Of a stretch of DNA of 64,000 nucleotides, positions 10,478-21,599 are shown piece by piece. Source of the stretch: Pseudocercospora fijiensis CIRAD86 (taxonomy: Eukaryota > Ascomycota > Dothideomycetes > Mycosphaerellales > Mycosphaerellaceae); contig NW_006921554.1 of NCBI RefSeq assembly GCF_000340215.1, positions 1-64,000 of the forward strand, written 5' to 3'. How positions within the stretch are numbered: the stretch's first letter is position 1; each line of letters opens with the position of its first letter. The notes under the pieces were generated by a model that saw only the letters and a list, made by a program, of their open reading frames with translations, did no database searches and was not told the DNA's origin. Made by a program: the position numbers and the translations under genes.

Positions 10478-11806
10478 CTCTTTCTAGAACGCTATATCTA
10501 TATTAACTCTTCTCTCTCCTTAAGATTCCCGACACCGTTTAGAATAGAGATAGTTCGTAGGCGATAAGTTCCTATCCCCTAGTTTCGGGTGTTTTAAGAT
10601 TAAACCGTAGAAGTTATAGACAATTACTAGTTAACCTTTAAGTCGAGAAGTCGTATAACGGTGCAATATCCCCTCTATAAAGAACTTCTAGAATATATCC
10701 GTTCGCTCCTTACTCCCCTATCGTATCGAGTACTTCCGGAGTTTACACTCCTTCGAACGTAAGTATAAAGGGAACTATATCTTATAGACCTATTAATTGA
10801 ACTGCTCTATATACTCGGGTTTCTAAAGATACGCCTAGCTAGCCTTTTCGAAGATTTCCGGGTTAATACTCGATATTCTTATATCTCCGAACAACCTTCT
10901 ACTTAGACTCCGTAAAGGTAAGGACTAGGTAGTAGTACCCTATAATAAATTCCTACTACTAGGATTCGGAGAGGATAAATCTAGCCCTAATCGTCGTCTA
11001 GGACTCGATAGGCTCGAAGGTAAGTATACGACCTCCTCTCGACGTTGTCGCAATCTCGCTTATATACTAGACTGTTTCGACTGTCGTCTCGTTATTACCC
11101 TTTCTAGTATAGCGCCTAGTATATATATAATGTCGGTCGGTATGTTTTAAGGTTTCGTACGGTAAGGTAAGGACTTAGGAGTAGTAGATATATACTAGTA
11201 GCTATAGGGAAACACCCTTTCTTTTATAGTATCGTATCGTTAGGAACAGCTAGGTAGTAAATAGCTAGCTACCTTTCTTTTTGTTTCCTAGCTACCTAAC
11301 TACTAGATTTTTTTTCCTAGCTACCCTAGCTAGCCTAACTACTAGAATTTCTTTCCTAGCTACCCTAACTACCTAAATTTTGCCTTCTATACGGCGGCTC
11401 TCTCCTACTAACGGAACCGAGCTACTATATCTAACGAATCTAAGCTCGTTTTTAGTCTTAATCTATCCTCTTTCGGTATAAGACACTCGATAAGCAAATG
11501 CTTAGGCCGAGTCTAACTACGAAACCTAAGACTAACTAATAGCTCTATTAACTAATCCTAATCCTCGAACTCCTTCCGCTTCTTAGTAAAGACCTTAAAG
11601 AGCGCTCGAGCTTCTTCGGGTGCCTACGGAGTAGTCGAGATAAAGCCGTATCGCTAAAATAAGTAATCCTTCGGAGGCTTATATAGAGATTTAGAGAATT
11701 CTAACGCTAACCTATCCTACTAGCAGCTTAGATTCCGGATATAAGCCCTCTCTGCCTTAGTAAAGATTTTATATAGTAGTAGCACTCTGCCTTCGAGAAA
11801 CGCTTT

Positions 11807-11872
11807 CTATTTAACTATTAGTATCTGCCGGCTACGAACGCCGGCTATATATACCGAGTATAGAATAATTAC
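11807..11872 (-). repeat. Basic-gene intron 2 with minisatellite (hAT-1)
   Basis: A 66-bp intron with donor CAG/GTAATT, branch TACTAATAG and acceptor AAATAG. It carries two GCCGGC units; the hAT-2 equivalent is 79 bp with three. Confidence 0.7.
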
Positions 11873-12353
11873 CTGTACCCCTTCCTCCTATAGTAACACT
11901 TCTACCGTCCCTAGATACCTAGCCCCGATCGCATTAATCGCAAGCTACTTTACCTTTATAGACGTAAAGGCTTCGCTCTAATACTAATAAAGAAACTTCT
12001 ACTCTATATCGAGGATATAAAGACGACTAGTCTCGATTCTAATCCTTACTAGCTTTTCGTAGTAGCTTTAACTATGATTTTCTAGATTAATACGACTTAT
12101 GCCTTAGCCCTTTACTAGTATCTCGTCTCTTTAACTATGCTCGATCTACTCCTAGCGCTTATCGTCTATAGCGTTAGGCCCTAAGACTATACCTGTTACT
12201 AGATCGACGTATAGTATCTCCTCGCTTTTTTTAGTTCCTTTATTCGTAGTATTAAGCTCTATCGCGGTATCCTAAACTCTAGCATTATTGTTCTCAGCTA
12301 TCTAAACATCTCCGTTACTATCGGTCGTATCGATAGAGGTAGCGGCTATAGGT

Positions 12354-12460
12354 CTAAATGCTATTAGTTAACGTGTTAAAGAAAAATATACCGGCTATAG
12401 CTGCCGGCTACGGCTGCCGGCTATAGCTACTAGCTACGGCCGCTAGCTAGATTGACTTAC
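12354..12460 (-). repeat. Basic-gene intron 1 with minisatellite (hAT-1)
   Basis: A 107-bp intron with donor GTAAGTC, branch TTAACTAATAG and acceptor CATTTAG. It carries about five 12-bp units; the hAT-2 equivalent (41169-41260) is 92 bp. Confidence 0.75.
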
Positions 12461-12899
12461 GCTACTAGAACTTTACGCTCGAAAACTAGCCGTAATTCTT
12501 TCCTCCTCTTAGCCTTCTCTTAGGTTGTCTTCTTATTCTAACCTTTACTTTTTTCTATAGGCGCTAGCTATCGATAGAATACCTTATTCCGCGCCTTTCT
12601 TCTCTTATCCTTAGCTCTTTTATCCTTATCTATCTTGTCCTTTCTCTCGCGGTCTCGTACGGAATTCTTCTTCGTAGAGTACTTCTTTTTAGTCTTGCGC
12701 TTTTTAGTTAGACGCTTAGGCAAAACAAACTCGCGGTCTTTAGTTCTATCTTCTGTTTAGCGCGCGGCGCGCTTCTCTCTTACTATTATAAGGGAAAGAG
12801 GCAGGGACGTAGCGTATAGTAGTTATTATCGGTATAGGTATAGAGGAAGAAGTTGAAAGTATAAGAATATCGCGAAGCCCTAATTGTTACCGCCTACGT

Positions 12900-13250
12900 A
12901 ACGTTATATAGGTAAGCTTTCGTAACTACGGCAACTACGCCCCGGTAATAGTAACTACGCCCTAGCAACGGCAACTACGCCCTAGCAACGGCAACTACGC
13001 CCTAGCAACGGTAATAAAGCGTAGTAAATACAACCTAGTAACTATTATAGCCGGCAATCGTAGCCGGTAGTCGAATAAGAGTGTCCTTATAGCAAAACTA
13101 CGCCCTAGCAACGGCAACTACGCCCTAGCAACGGCAACTACGCCCTAGTAACGGCAAAAGAGCGTAGTAAATGTAACAGAGTTACTATTATAGCCGGCAA
13201 TCGTAGCCGGCAGTCGAATAAGAGTGTCCTTATAGTAAAACTAATACAGT
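12900..13250. repeat. Tandem repeats near the right end of hAT-1
   Basis: A 21-bp unit (GCAACTACGCCCTAGCAACG) is repeated several times at 12925-13020 and again at 13085-13160. The larger block including ACTATTATAGCCGGCAATCG is duplicated with a period of about 152 bp (13041 and 13193). A diverged single block is at 40540-40690 in hAT-2. Confidence 0.75.
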
Positions 13251-13376
13251 CTCTAGTTTAAACTAGGAATCTATATAGTTCGAAAAAACCAAACCGGAAC
13301 TAGGGAGCTAGTTCGCCGCTAAGAAACCAAACTATATACGTTTAGTAGTTCGGAAACCGAACTACTACGGGGTCTA

Positions 13377-13384
13377 AAGCTAAT
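13377..13384. repeat. Target site duplication of hAT-1 (right)
   Basis: This second AAGCTAAT is followed directly by the continuing gag frame of element A. Confidence 0.92.
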
Positions 13385-13950
13385 CGTAACGGTACTAAAT
13401 CTAGTAGTAGTAACGCTACTAGCCCGAGCCTTAACTCCTATACTAACTATAATAACGGTAGCGCTAGTAGCTATAGTAATAGCTATATATTATAAGAGTA
13501 CGTAATCCTATATAATAACTAAGGCTAACTTACCTTAGCTAGTAATACTAGTACTACTATAACGACTACGACTACTATCTATAATCTATACGCTATAGAC
13601 CTCTCTACTACTTAGGGTTAGAATTAGGCTTAGGGTTAGGGTTAGATTAATCGCCGTTATATTACCCTCGAAGAGCGAGACTACCGTCGCCGCGAAGGCT
13701 TATATCGCTTCTATAGTAGTAATTACGTCTAGTCCGATACTACCTATTCTAAACTTATTCGCCGTAACTAAGCTCGTAATAGTAGTAACCGTTAAAGAAC
13801 TAATATGTCCTCCTTTAGTACTTCCGCTACGTCTACTAACTTGCTTCCTACTAATAACGAAATTAATAATAGCAGTAATAAGGAGGGAAAAGTAGAGCTC
13901 TTAAGTAAAGTCGCGTTTTAGAGCTAATTACGATAGAGTTACTAATACCG
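13385..13950 (+). pseudogene. gag: Element A gag, second part
   Basis: The frame resumes after hAT-1 and is rich in Asn, Ser and Thr (GTKSSSSNATS, STSTTITTTTTYNL). It includes a telomere-like TTAGGG patch at 13612-13646. This is the low-complexity C-terminal part of gag. No zinc knuckle could be recognised with confidence. Confidence 0.6.
13612..13646 (+). repeat. Interstitial telomere-like TTAGGG repeats, patch 1
   Basis: Interrupted TTAGGG units lie inside the gag relic of element A (TTAGGGTTAGAATTAGGCTT, then two clean units). Confidence 0.85.
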
Positions 13951-13959
13951 TTATTATAG

Positions 13960-16603
13960 AAGGAACTATACCGCTAGAAATAGTATCGCTCGAAGAATAT
14001 AAGGATTGGTTTACTCGTATTATTAGGAAGTATTATATCCGAAGACGATATATAGTATCTCGTCTTATATTATATCTTAACGGCTTATAATAAACCTTAG
14101 TCTAGTATATTAGATATAGGATAAGATATCGAATATTAATTATTAGTAATAGTTAGATATAGTTATATAGTTTCTCTTTTATTAACTCCTATTACGCGTA
14201 CTAGTACTAGCTCCCTATCTATAATTTAAAGGAGCCTCGTAAATTAACCGCCTTTAACGGTAGTTTCGTAGTAGACGTAACTTAGTATACTAGAGCGACT
14301 ATTAATATTAATAGCTATATCGAATATAGGGCTTTCTACCTTACTATATTAGGATACTATCCTATTAATCTTAGCCGCCTATAGCTTAATAAATATAATT
14401 CTCGTATCGACTAGAGGCTTAACCGAGTATAGTTTAACTCTAACTACTATAAGAAATACTATAACGGCCTATATACTATCGTCTATACCTATAGCCTATC
14501 CGATCGTAAAGGCTACGATACGCTAGCTTACGCCGAGCCTATAGTAACGTAGTACTATTAATATTAACTAGCTTATAATCTATAAGACGATACTAATACG
14601 ATAAAACTTATCGACTTAGTACAAAAGTACTTTATATAGCGCGACTATCTTACGCGCCGATTAGTATTAACTTAGTTCTTATCTCCGCCTTTACCTCCGC
14701 TAATTCCGTTACCTCGACTAGTATAGAAACGCTTACTACCTCTACTTATTTATATCGCTAGTATAACTATATCTCTAGTAAGCGTATAGGTCTTCGACTA
14801 GTAAACTAAGAAGAAAGATTTATTCGTATTCGCCGCGTTATTATAGGATATAGAGAAAGAAAAGGCTAGAAAGAAGTATATCGATCTTACTAATAAAGTC
14901 TCTTAGTACCACTACGATAGGTTAATATTATTCTTATAAGAAGATACGAAGAAATTACTACTATACCGACTAGGATAGAATTACCGTATTAATATTATTA
15001 AGGGTAAAGAGACTATATATAGCCCGCTTTATAGTATATCGTACGAAGAATTAGAAGTTCTATATAACTATTTAAAAGATAATCTCGATAAAGGCTTTAT
15101 TTAAATATCGATATTATAGTACTTCTTACTAGTACTATTCGTTAAGAAACTAGGGGGTAGCCTACGCTTCTATATAGACTATAGGAAACTAAATAATATT
15201 ACGGTAAAAAATAGATATCCGATCTCTCTTCTTTAGGAAATACTTAACCGATTAAGTAAAGTAGTAGTATATACTAAACTCGATATTGTCTCGGCCTTTA
15301 ATTAGCTTTATATCGAACTAGGCTATAAGTAGAAAATAGCCTTCCGTATCTAGTATAGCCTCTTCGAGTATAAGGTTATATCCTTCGGCCTCTATAACGC
15401 CCTATTAACTTTCTAGTAGTATATTGATAACGCCCTTCGACCGTTCCTCGACGTATTCTATAGTATCTATTTAGATAATATACTTATATATTCTAACTCT
15501 TTCGAAGAATACCGCTATTATATTCGTTAAGTAATAGACGCCCTTTTTAAAGCTAGCTTATATATAGATATATTAAAATTAGAATTTAAGATAATAACTA
15601 TTAAGTATCTAGGCCTCGTCGTTAGTACTAATAGTATTTATATAGATAAAGAGAAAATCGAAGTCGTATATAACTAGCCTATTCTAGGTAATATTAAAGA
15701 TATATAGTCCTTTTTCGGCCTCGTAAACTTCTATCGCTATTATATTCGAGACTTCGTATATATTATAAAGCCTATAGTCCTATTAATATATAAAGATATA
15801 TCCTTCGTATAGATAGTAGCCTACTAAGACTCCTTTAAATAGCTAAAAAACGCCTTAGTCTCTATATCTATACTATCTAATTAAAATTCGGACTTATCTA
15901 TTATAATAAAAACGGACGCCTCTAACTATATTACTACCGGTATTATATCGTAGCTATATACTAACGGTATCTAGAAGCTGCTTGCCTACTTTTTAAAGAA
16001 GATAACCCTAGCTAAATATAACTACGAGATTTGCGATAAAGAACTTCTTACTATTATTAAGACTTTTTAATTATAGAGACTAGAGCTAGAGGTTAATCGA
16101 TTTTATAAGGAGCCTATCCGCGTTATTGCTAATTGCTATAACTTATAATTTTATATATCTACTAAATAACTTAACCGCTACTAAGCCTACTAAAGTAAGT
16201 TTTTAAGTAGTTTTAACTTCGAGATTATATATCGCCCTAGTAGATAAGGAGCTAAGCCGAATTCGCTTATATACCGCTCTATCGACTTACTATTATTAGC
16301 TAAGGATCTATATATTAAATATAACTGCTAACTTATACTAAAACTATATAATCTAGCCGTAGACCTTCGATCCGCCGCCTACGAGATCTTCTCCTTAGGG
16401 TTAGGGTTAGAGTTAGGGTTAGGGTTACGTAACGCTAAGCTATATAATTATAATTTTCGAAGAATTAGATAATTTTACGACTTCTATATTTTTTACGATA
16501 ATAATCCTTAGGATTAGGATTAGGATAAGATATATAATAAACCTTAATTTACGAAAGTCTATATTAATACTACGTACGTTAATATAGTTATATTTAGTAG
16601 AAG
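13960..16603 (+). pseudogene. pol: Element A pol: protease, reverse transcriptase, RNase H
   Basis: With TAG and TAA read as Gln the frame is long and clear. A protease-like region (about 14240-14600) is followed by the reverse transcriptase. Its markers are [18 protein letters not shown] (about 15150), FGLYNALLTFQQYID (about 15390) and the catalytic box YLDNILIYS (about 15465), a RIP form of YLDDILIYS. RNase H follows (IIIKTDASNYITTGI near 15900, YNYEICDKELLTIIKTF near 16020). Element B cuts the frame at 16604 between RNase H and integrase. This polyprotein would copy RNA into DNA in the virus-like particle; here it is dead. Confidence 0.88.
16393..16427 (+). repeat. Interstitial telomere-like TTAGGG repeats, patch 2
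   Basis: About five TTAGGG or near-TTAGGG units after the RNase H region of element A, translating as a Gly-Leu repeat. Confidence 0.88.
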
Positions 16604-16737
16604 TGTGATAGCAACTGTGTATTCGATAGGTACGTAGAGAGGTAGAAGTTCTAAGTACGGAAGGGGGCTCTCGTAGTATACTAAGTCCGCTTTGTCGATG
16701 CCTTAGGCTCTAACTCTCTAACTACTCCCCTAACTAT
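16604..16737 (-). repeat. 3' LTR of element B
   Basis: Starts TGTGATAGCAACTG on the plus strand. It matches 25916-26045 over about 120 bp, with a small length difference close to its right end, so that boundary is approximate. Confidence 0.82.
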
Positions 16738-16999
16738 AAGTCGTAGAGCCTGCGATATAGTATCGCTATTGCCTTGTCTAATATCCTACCCGTTATAACG
16801 GTAGATTATATAAAAGAAGATTATTTATATACTAATTAGTCCCTAGGGTATTATACAAATTAGTCTCTTACGCTAGTAATATACTAGTTACTATGCCTAA
16901 TCTATATCTCTAACTATAACTCTAAGTTAATCTATATGTCTATGCTCTTATATTGATGCTTAGTAAGCGAGTATAGGTAATAAGTTGCAGAGCGCGTAA

Positions 17000-18480
17000 A
17001 GTCGTATACTAGGAAGGTCGGTCGATATAGGTAATAGGTAACTATTATAGAGGTCTCGGGGGTGTCGCTCGGTCGTTAGTTACTAAGTGTTATTACGTAG
17101 GTTGAATCGGTAATATACTTCTACCTTCTTCGTAGCCTTCTTTAGATATAGTATACGCGGCTACGGAAGCCCTTCTAGTATATCGATCTGCTATTTTGCT
17201 AGATATCTACTTCTAGGCGTAAACTTCTACAAATGCTTACGATAATATAGGCCCTATAGTAACTTAGTTCTATTAATAGTCTATAGCTCGAAAGCATTGT
17301 CTATATTATCGCTTGATTGTTTAATACGGAAGAGGCTAGTCTAGGATAGTTGCTAACTCTTTTAACAGATTAACTAATTCTTAAGAAGGATAAGATTACT
17401 AGGCCTAATTATAGGATGTGTGTTTATAAACCGATAAAGACGTCTAATACGCTTAGCTAATGCTGCCTTGCTACGGCGGCGCACTTCCGAGTGTACGCGA
17501 TACTAGGTTGTAAGGTATTCTAGTATATTAAAGAGGCTAGTATATAGCACCTTTAGCTACTAACTCGTAGTAGTAGCGTTAACGTCGATTTCGGGCTTAT
17601 TGTTAATTAAATCAACTATTGCTATATTAGCTTCTTTAACGCCTTCTAATGCGTTAATTAATTCCTATCGTCGTATAGAAGGATAGAGATCGGCCTTGTT
17701 ACTAAGCTCTTCCGGTCGGAGGCCTAACTTAATCTCCGTAGGTAAATATCCGATGCCCTAGATATGCCTATAATTAGCATGCCTTACTACCTTAATAGTA
17801 TCCGTAACCTAGCCGCTAAGTTGCTTGATCGGGTGTCTATTTAGGTCTATTAGGTAACTATTGTTGTTGCGCTTAAGTAATCGACGAATAACTCGGTTTA
17901 ATATTTCTACGGAGCTAGTAAGTCGCTTACTTCCTATAGGCCCTAGCATTGCGTAGATGCCTCTATCCTACCGAAGGTACTCTATTACTATTGCAAACTT
18001 AGTACCGGAGTTATAGAATACTGCTATAGGGTCCGTAGAAGCATTAAAGACCTTATCTAGTGCTATATATACAGTCTCGGTCTCCTTATCCTCTAATAGC
18101 TTTACTTCGCCGAAGCGTAAGAAGATATTAGCGACTATAAGCAAATATCGATACGGCTTCTTACTAACTCTAGTACGCTTAGGCGGAAACGGTCCTATTA
18201 GATCAATCTCGACGACTTTACTAAGGTATAGAGCATAGAAGACCTTATATAGGTATATTAGGTTAGCTAGTCTCTAAAGAGCGTAATAGAAGTAGCCTCT
18301 AACGTATTTAATAATATCGCTATATATACCTAGCTAGAACACTCGGTTAATAAGCTTCTAGTAAACGATACGCTTATTAAAGTGTCCTGCTTTATCGTAT
18401 AGCTTCTATAGCAATAGTACAATCTCGTATAGTAATAAGTATAGTACTAGGATTCGTCGCTTGTTAATCCGATCCGTAAT
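17000..18480 (-). pseudogene. int: Element B integrase
   Basis: Read on the minus strand, a zinc-binding HHCC-like segment (LYDKAGHFNKRIVYQKLIN, near 18390) precedes the catalytic core. The core shows EIDLIGPFPPKRTRVSKKPY (about 18210) with the first Asp, FYNSGTKFAIVIEYLR (about 17980) where the second Asp is now Asn, and SSVEILNRVIRRLLKR (about 17890) with the Glu. A tail of about 250 residues follows. It would insert the element's cDNA into the genome. TAG stops and the Asn change show loss of function. Confidence 0.82.
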
Positions 18481-19599
18481 AATATATCTCTATAGGATAC
18501 CTATTACTATATTATATCGATAGCTAGCGGTAATAGTCTTAAAGCTCCTATAGACGGCCTTAGTCTAGATTTAAGGGATCTGCTAATATTTGTAATATCT
18601 TATAATGTCGCCGTACTATTGCTTAGTAAGCGCTAAGTCCTTATCTAATAGCTTCCCCGGTATAATATTTAGTGCTTCGTAATAAGGGTAATCGTAGTAA
18701 AGATTATAGTATATTTAGCTCGGGTCGCTACTCTTATATATATAGAGGATCTCGTATCCGATCTCTAGATAGTCTAGGATAGGCACCTTTATCGTTGTTT
18801 CTTCGGTTAGTCGCTTAGGTTCGCTAAAGGGTATCTATAGTAGTAGTTCTTCGGTACTAATACTGCTAGTCGGTACTGTTACTATTTCCTTCTCCTATTC
18901 CTTCCTTAGTCGATCCCTTATACGTATAAGCGCTTTACTAAGCAAGTTTAAACCCTAATATTCTCTTATTCTGTTAGCCTTATATCCTTTAAAGCCAATT
19001 CCCTATATTCGATTAGTCGGTAAGGCCTTAACTAGTTTACGATTACTAGTGCTAAGAAGAGATTCTAGTAGTATCGGGTTTGCTTTAGACTTTAGGTAGT
19101 TGCCTTGCTTAGTAATGTCTTCCCTCTGCTCGTTCTATAGCCTCGGTTGTTAGCGTAAACTACGTACTATACGGCCGAGTAGCTTCTATTTAGTAGGATT
19201 GTCGGTATTTATAATCTTAGCGGCGGTCTCGAAGTTACGATAAATTTCCGCTTTCCGTACTATTATAAACTGTTTAGTAGTATTGAATATAAGGCCCTCG
19301 TATTCGATATTGTTGCTAAGGATATACTATTAAGAAAGGAAGCTATAAGGCTATAGTTGCTAGAAATATATAGGTCCTAGTTATCGATTAATAGCGTTGC
19401 CGTAGGTATCGCATTTGTCGCCTTTAATACGAGTATTGTAGGTCCTATAGGTTACGATAACTCGTATATTATTAGTGTCGACCTCCTTATACGTAGTATT
19501 GTTCTTACTTACTAATTCGATGCTACTAAGTATATATTTCTCGTATCTCTCCCCCCTACCGAAAAGTTTATTTAACGTCTCGTTAAAGCCTCCTTTGCT

Positions 19600-21130
19600 A
19601 TCTTTCTATATCTATAAGTTATTATTGTTATATACGTCTAACTCCTTCCTTAGTTCGATAGTCTTAGCGTTAAGGTCCTATTTATTATCGTCTTCGAAGA
19701 TCGTACGAGAGAGCGTATCTACCGCTACGTTACGAGGGCCTTCGATATACTCGATACGGATATTATACTATCGAAGGGTGTCTTACTAGCGTACGTAGAT
19801 CCTATCTACTTAAGCGTTAATAAAGCTAGTAATAGGCTTATAGTCCGTATAGACGACGGAGGTAACGGGTCCCTAGAATATATACGTATATTTGCCTATA
19901 AAGTATACGATTAACTTTAGCTCTCGCTTATAGATACCGTAGTTTCGTTCTGTCTTACTAAAGAGGTAGGCGTTATAGAGTATCGGTACCTATTTATAGG
20001 TAGTCTTACCGTTATAGGTAACCTCCTATCTCTATCGGATAAAGCAACCCGCTCCCTTAGTAGAAGCATCCGAATATATCTCGTACGGTAGTATCGGGTC
20101 GTGTCTATACTATTCTACTACGGATGCTACTTGTTTCTTAACGAGGTCGAAGCTTAGCTAAGCAGCCTTATTCTATTGCTAGTCTTCTAGGGTATCGCTT
20201 ATTAGTCGCCGGATAGGTATTATTACTTCGCCTATATTCTTAATATATTCGCGTATAGTATTAATAATACCGTTAAATCTTTATACGTTATAAGCGTTCT
20301 ACGGTACTAGCTAGTTAAGGATCTTCTATACTTTCGCTAGCTTTAATGCCTTCCGTCCGCCTAACTTATATATATCTCTAAGTATCTCTAGCTTATTAAA
20401 GCTAATATAGACTTTCCGGAAGGATAGCTTTATCTTTACGAATACTAAGCGAGGGAAGAGGTAATCTCGGATAAAGGGCTATTAGGCGTTCTAGTCTCGG
20501 TACGCTAGTAAGATATCGTCGACGTAAACGGTTATATATAGTAGTTGCTATTCTTAGTCTAAGCCGACTATCGTATCGACGGCGATAAGTAAAGGTTCTA
20601 GCTCCGGTAGAGGTATTATTCTAAAGGCTACGTTGCTATACTTATTTATAGTAAAACTCGAAGATCTAGTACCTATTAGTATACGCGTTAGTTAGAGCTA
20701 TCCGATTATAGGTACGTAGAATACTAGGAGATGCCTATTAGTAGGGTAAATCGATATTGTCTAGTATATATCTTTAATATTAAACTTCGAGAAGTATCTA
20801 TAAGTCGGGTTACTAAGGAATTCTTAGCTCTTCTTTATTAACTGTATCTACTTACCGCTTTCTTACTCCTATATATAATAGTAGTTAAACGTAAGGCGTA
20901 GGCGTAGTTTGCTAGGCTCTATAACGATAACGTAGTTAGTATTCTATTTACTAATCTTACTATTAGCTATAACTATACTTTCGAAGAGGCTATTCTCGAG
21001 ACCTTCTATAGTATACTTAATTAGCTACTATTCTTTATCTACGCTTATTTACTTCGGCTTAGCGCGGAAGACTTATATATCCTCTTTTAAGATCGTACGA
21101 TATTATATTAGGTCTATAGTAGGTCTAAGG
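19600..21130 (-). pseudogene. pol: Element B reverse transcriptase and RNase H
   Basis: On the minus strand the reverse transcriptase shows VIEPSKPRLRLTFNYYYI (about 20900), TYRYFSKFNIKDIYQTISIY (about 20780) and the catalytic YVDDILLAY (about 20530). RNase H follows with FSKTERNYGIYKRELKLIVY (about 19950) and VVYTDYKPITSFI (about 19840). The order and spacing are those of Ty3/gypsy pol. It is broken by TAG and TAA codons. Confidence 0.85.
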
Positions 21131-21448
21131 TCTCCTTATCCGAGTACTTCTAGGTTACGATAGGTCTATAGAACCTAAAGAACTTCTAGTATATCCGAGT
21201 TAGGTATTAAAGGACCGAGCTTAATCTCCTTAGTAGTAATCTACTCCTTTAACTCGGCTAGGCCCTTATTTATATTAATCTCTCGGCGTTCGACTTAGTA
21301 AGTAACGGGATATTTCTAAATAGAAGTCTCGGCGCCGATACTATTACTTTAAACTATATAATTATCGATCGTTTCTATTAGTTAGTATCGGAAGTAGAAG
21401 TACTTGGTACCGTAGTAGTAGGTTGCCTCGGAGATATCGTAGTATCGC

Positions 21449-21591
21449 TTAGGGTAAGGGTTAGGGTTGTCGCTTACGTAATCGCCCTTTGCCTCCGAAA
21501 CCTTATATACTCTAAATAGTCTAATTCTTCGAGAAATGCCCTTATTTACCTTAGGGTAAAACCCTAACCCTAACCCTAACCCTAACCCTAG
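21449..21591 (-). repeat. Interstitial telomere-like repeats, patch 3 (two blocks)
   Basis: TTAGGGTAAGGGTTAGGGTT lies at 21449-21468, and an uninterrupted run of about six CCCTAA units at 21560-21591. The second block is in the opposite sense and reads as a Gly-Leu repeat in the pol frame of B. Confidence 0.88.
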
Positions 21592-21599
21592 TATTTCTA

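Larger units (their letters stand above)
8020..11270 (-). pseudogene. hAT transposase of hAT-1
   Basis: The minus-strand relic parallels the better-read copy in hAT-2. Landmarks are an N-terminal region with ILTFEPIESQTTIRARFIL (about 11020), the catalytic-core entry SATTQR plus DDIREIL (about 10110-10200), a shared IDNASNN-type motif (about 9880-9930), and a C-terminal hAT dimerisation domain with ARDVLAIPSVG and SFSIA (about 8300-8420). Introns with GCCGGC minisatellites lie at 10365-10477 and 9362-9430. Length fits a hAT transposase of about 900-1000 residues. It would cut and paste elements with these TIRs, but many stops make this copy inactive. Confidence 0.82.
11280..12760 (-). pseudogene. 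Unidentified basic protein gene of hAT-1
   Basis: This is the first gene inside the right end and is transcribed toward the transposase. Exon 1 (about 12740-12461) is extremely rich in Lys, Arg and Glu (KRAKDKRRKARNEAF in the hAT-2 copy), suggesting nuclear or nucleic-acid binding. Introns at 12354-12460 and 11807-11872 both carry GCCGGC units. The last exon includes a repeated motif RVARVARK (about 11280-11380), encoded by a TAGGGTAGC-type DNA repeat. No domain was recognised. It may be a second transposition protein or an N-terminal part of the transposase transcript, since no terminator-like break was seen between them. Confidence 0.6.
3801..13376 (-). mobile_element. hAT-1: 9.6-kb hAT transposon with two histone H3-like genes
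   Basis: Terminal inverted repeats TAGACCCCGTAGTAGTTCGG (3801-3820) and its complement (13357-13376) are flanked by a perfect 8-bp duplication AAGCTAAT (3793-3800 and 13377-13384). This matches the 8-bp duplications known for hAT transposons. Removing the element restores the gag frame of A. Minus-strand order from right to left is an unknown basic protein, hAT transposase, H3-B and H3-A. A small plus-strand frame lies near the left end. All genes are RIP-damaged. hAT-2, hAT-3, a 383-bp derivative at 56388 and a fragment at 60631 belong to the same family. Confidence 0.93.

Noticed and set aside
21560..21591. A true chromosome end at the CCCTAA run
   Set aside because: The run is short and sits inside retrotransposon pol, with coding sequence on both sides.
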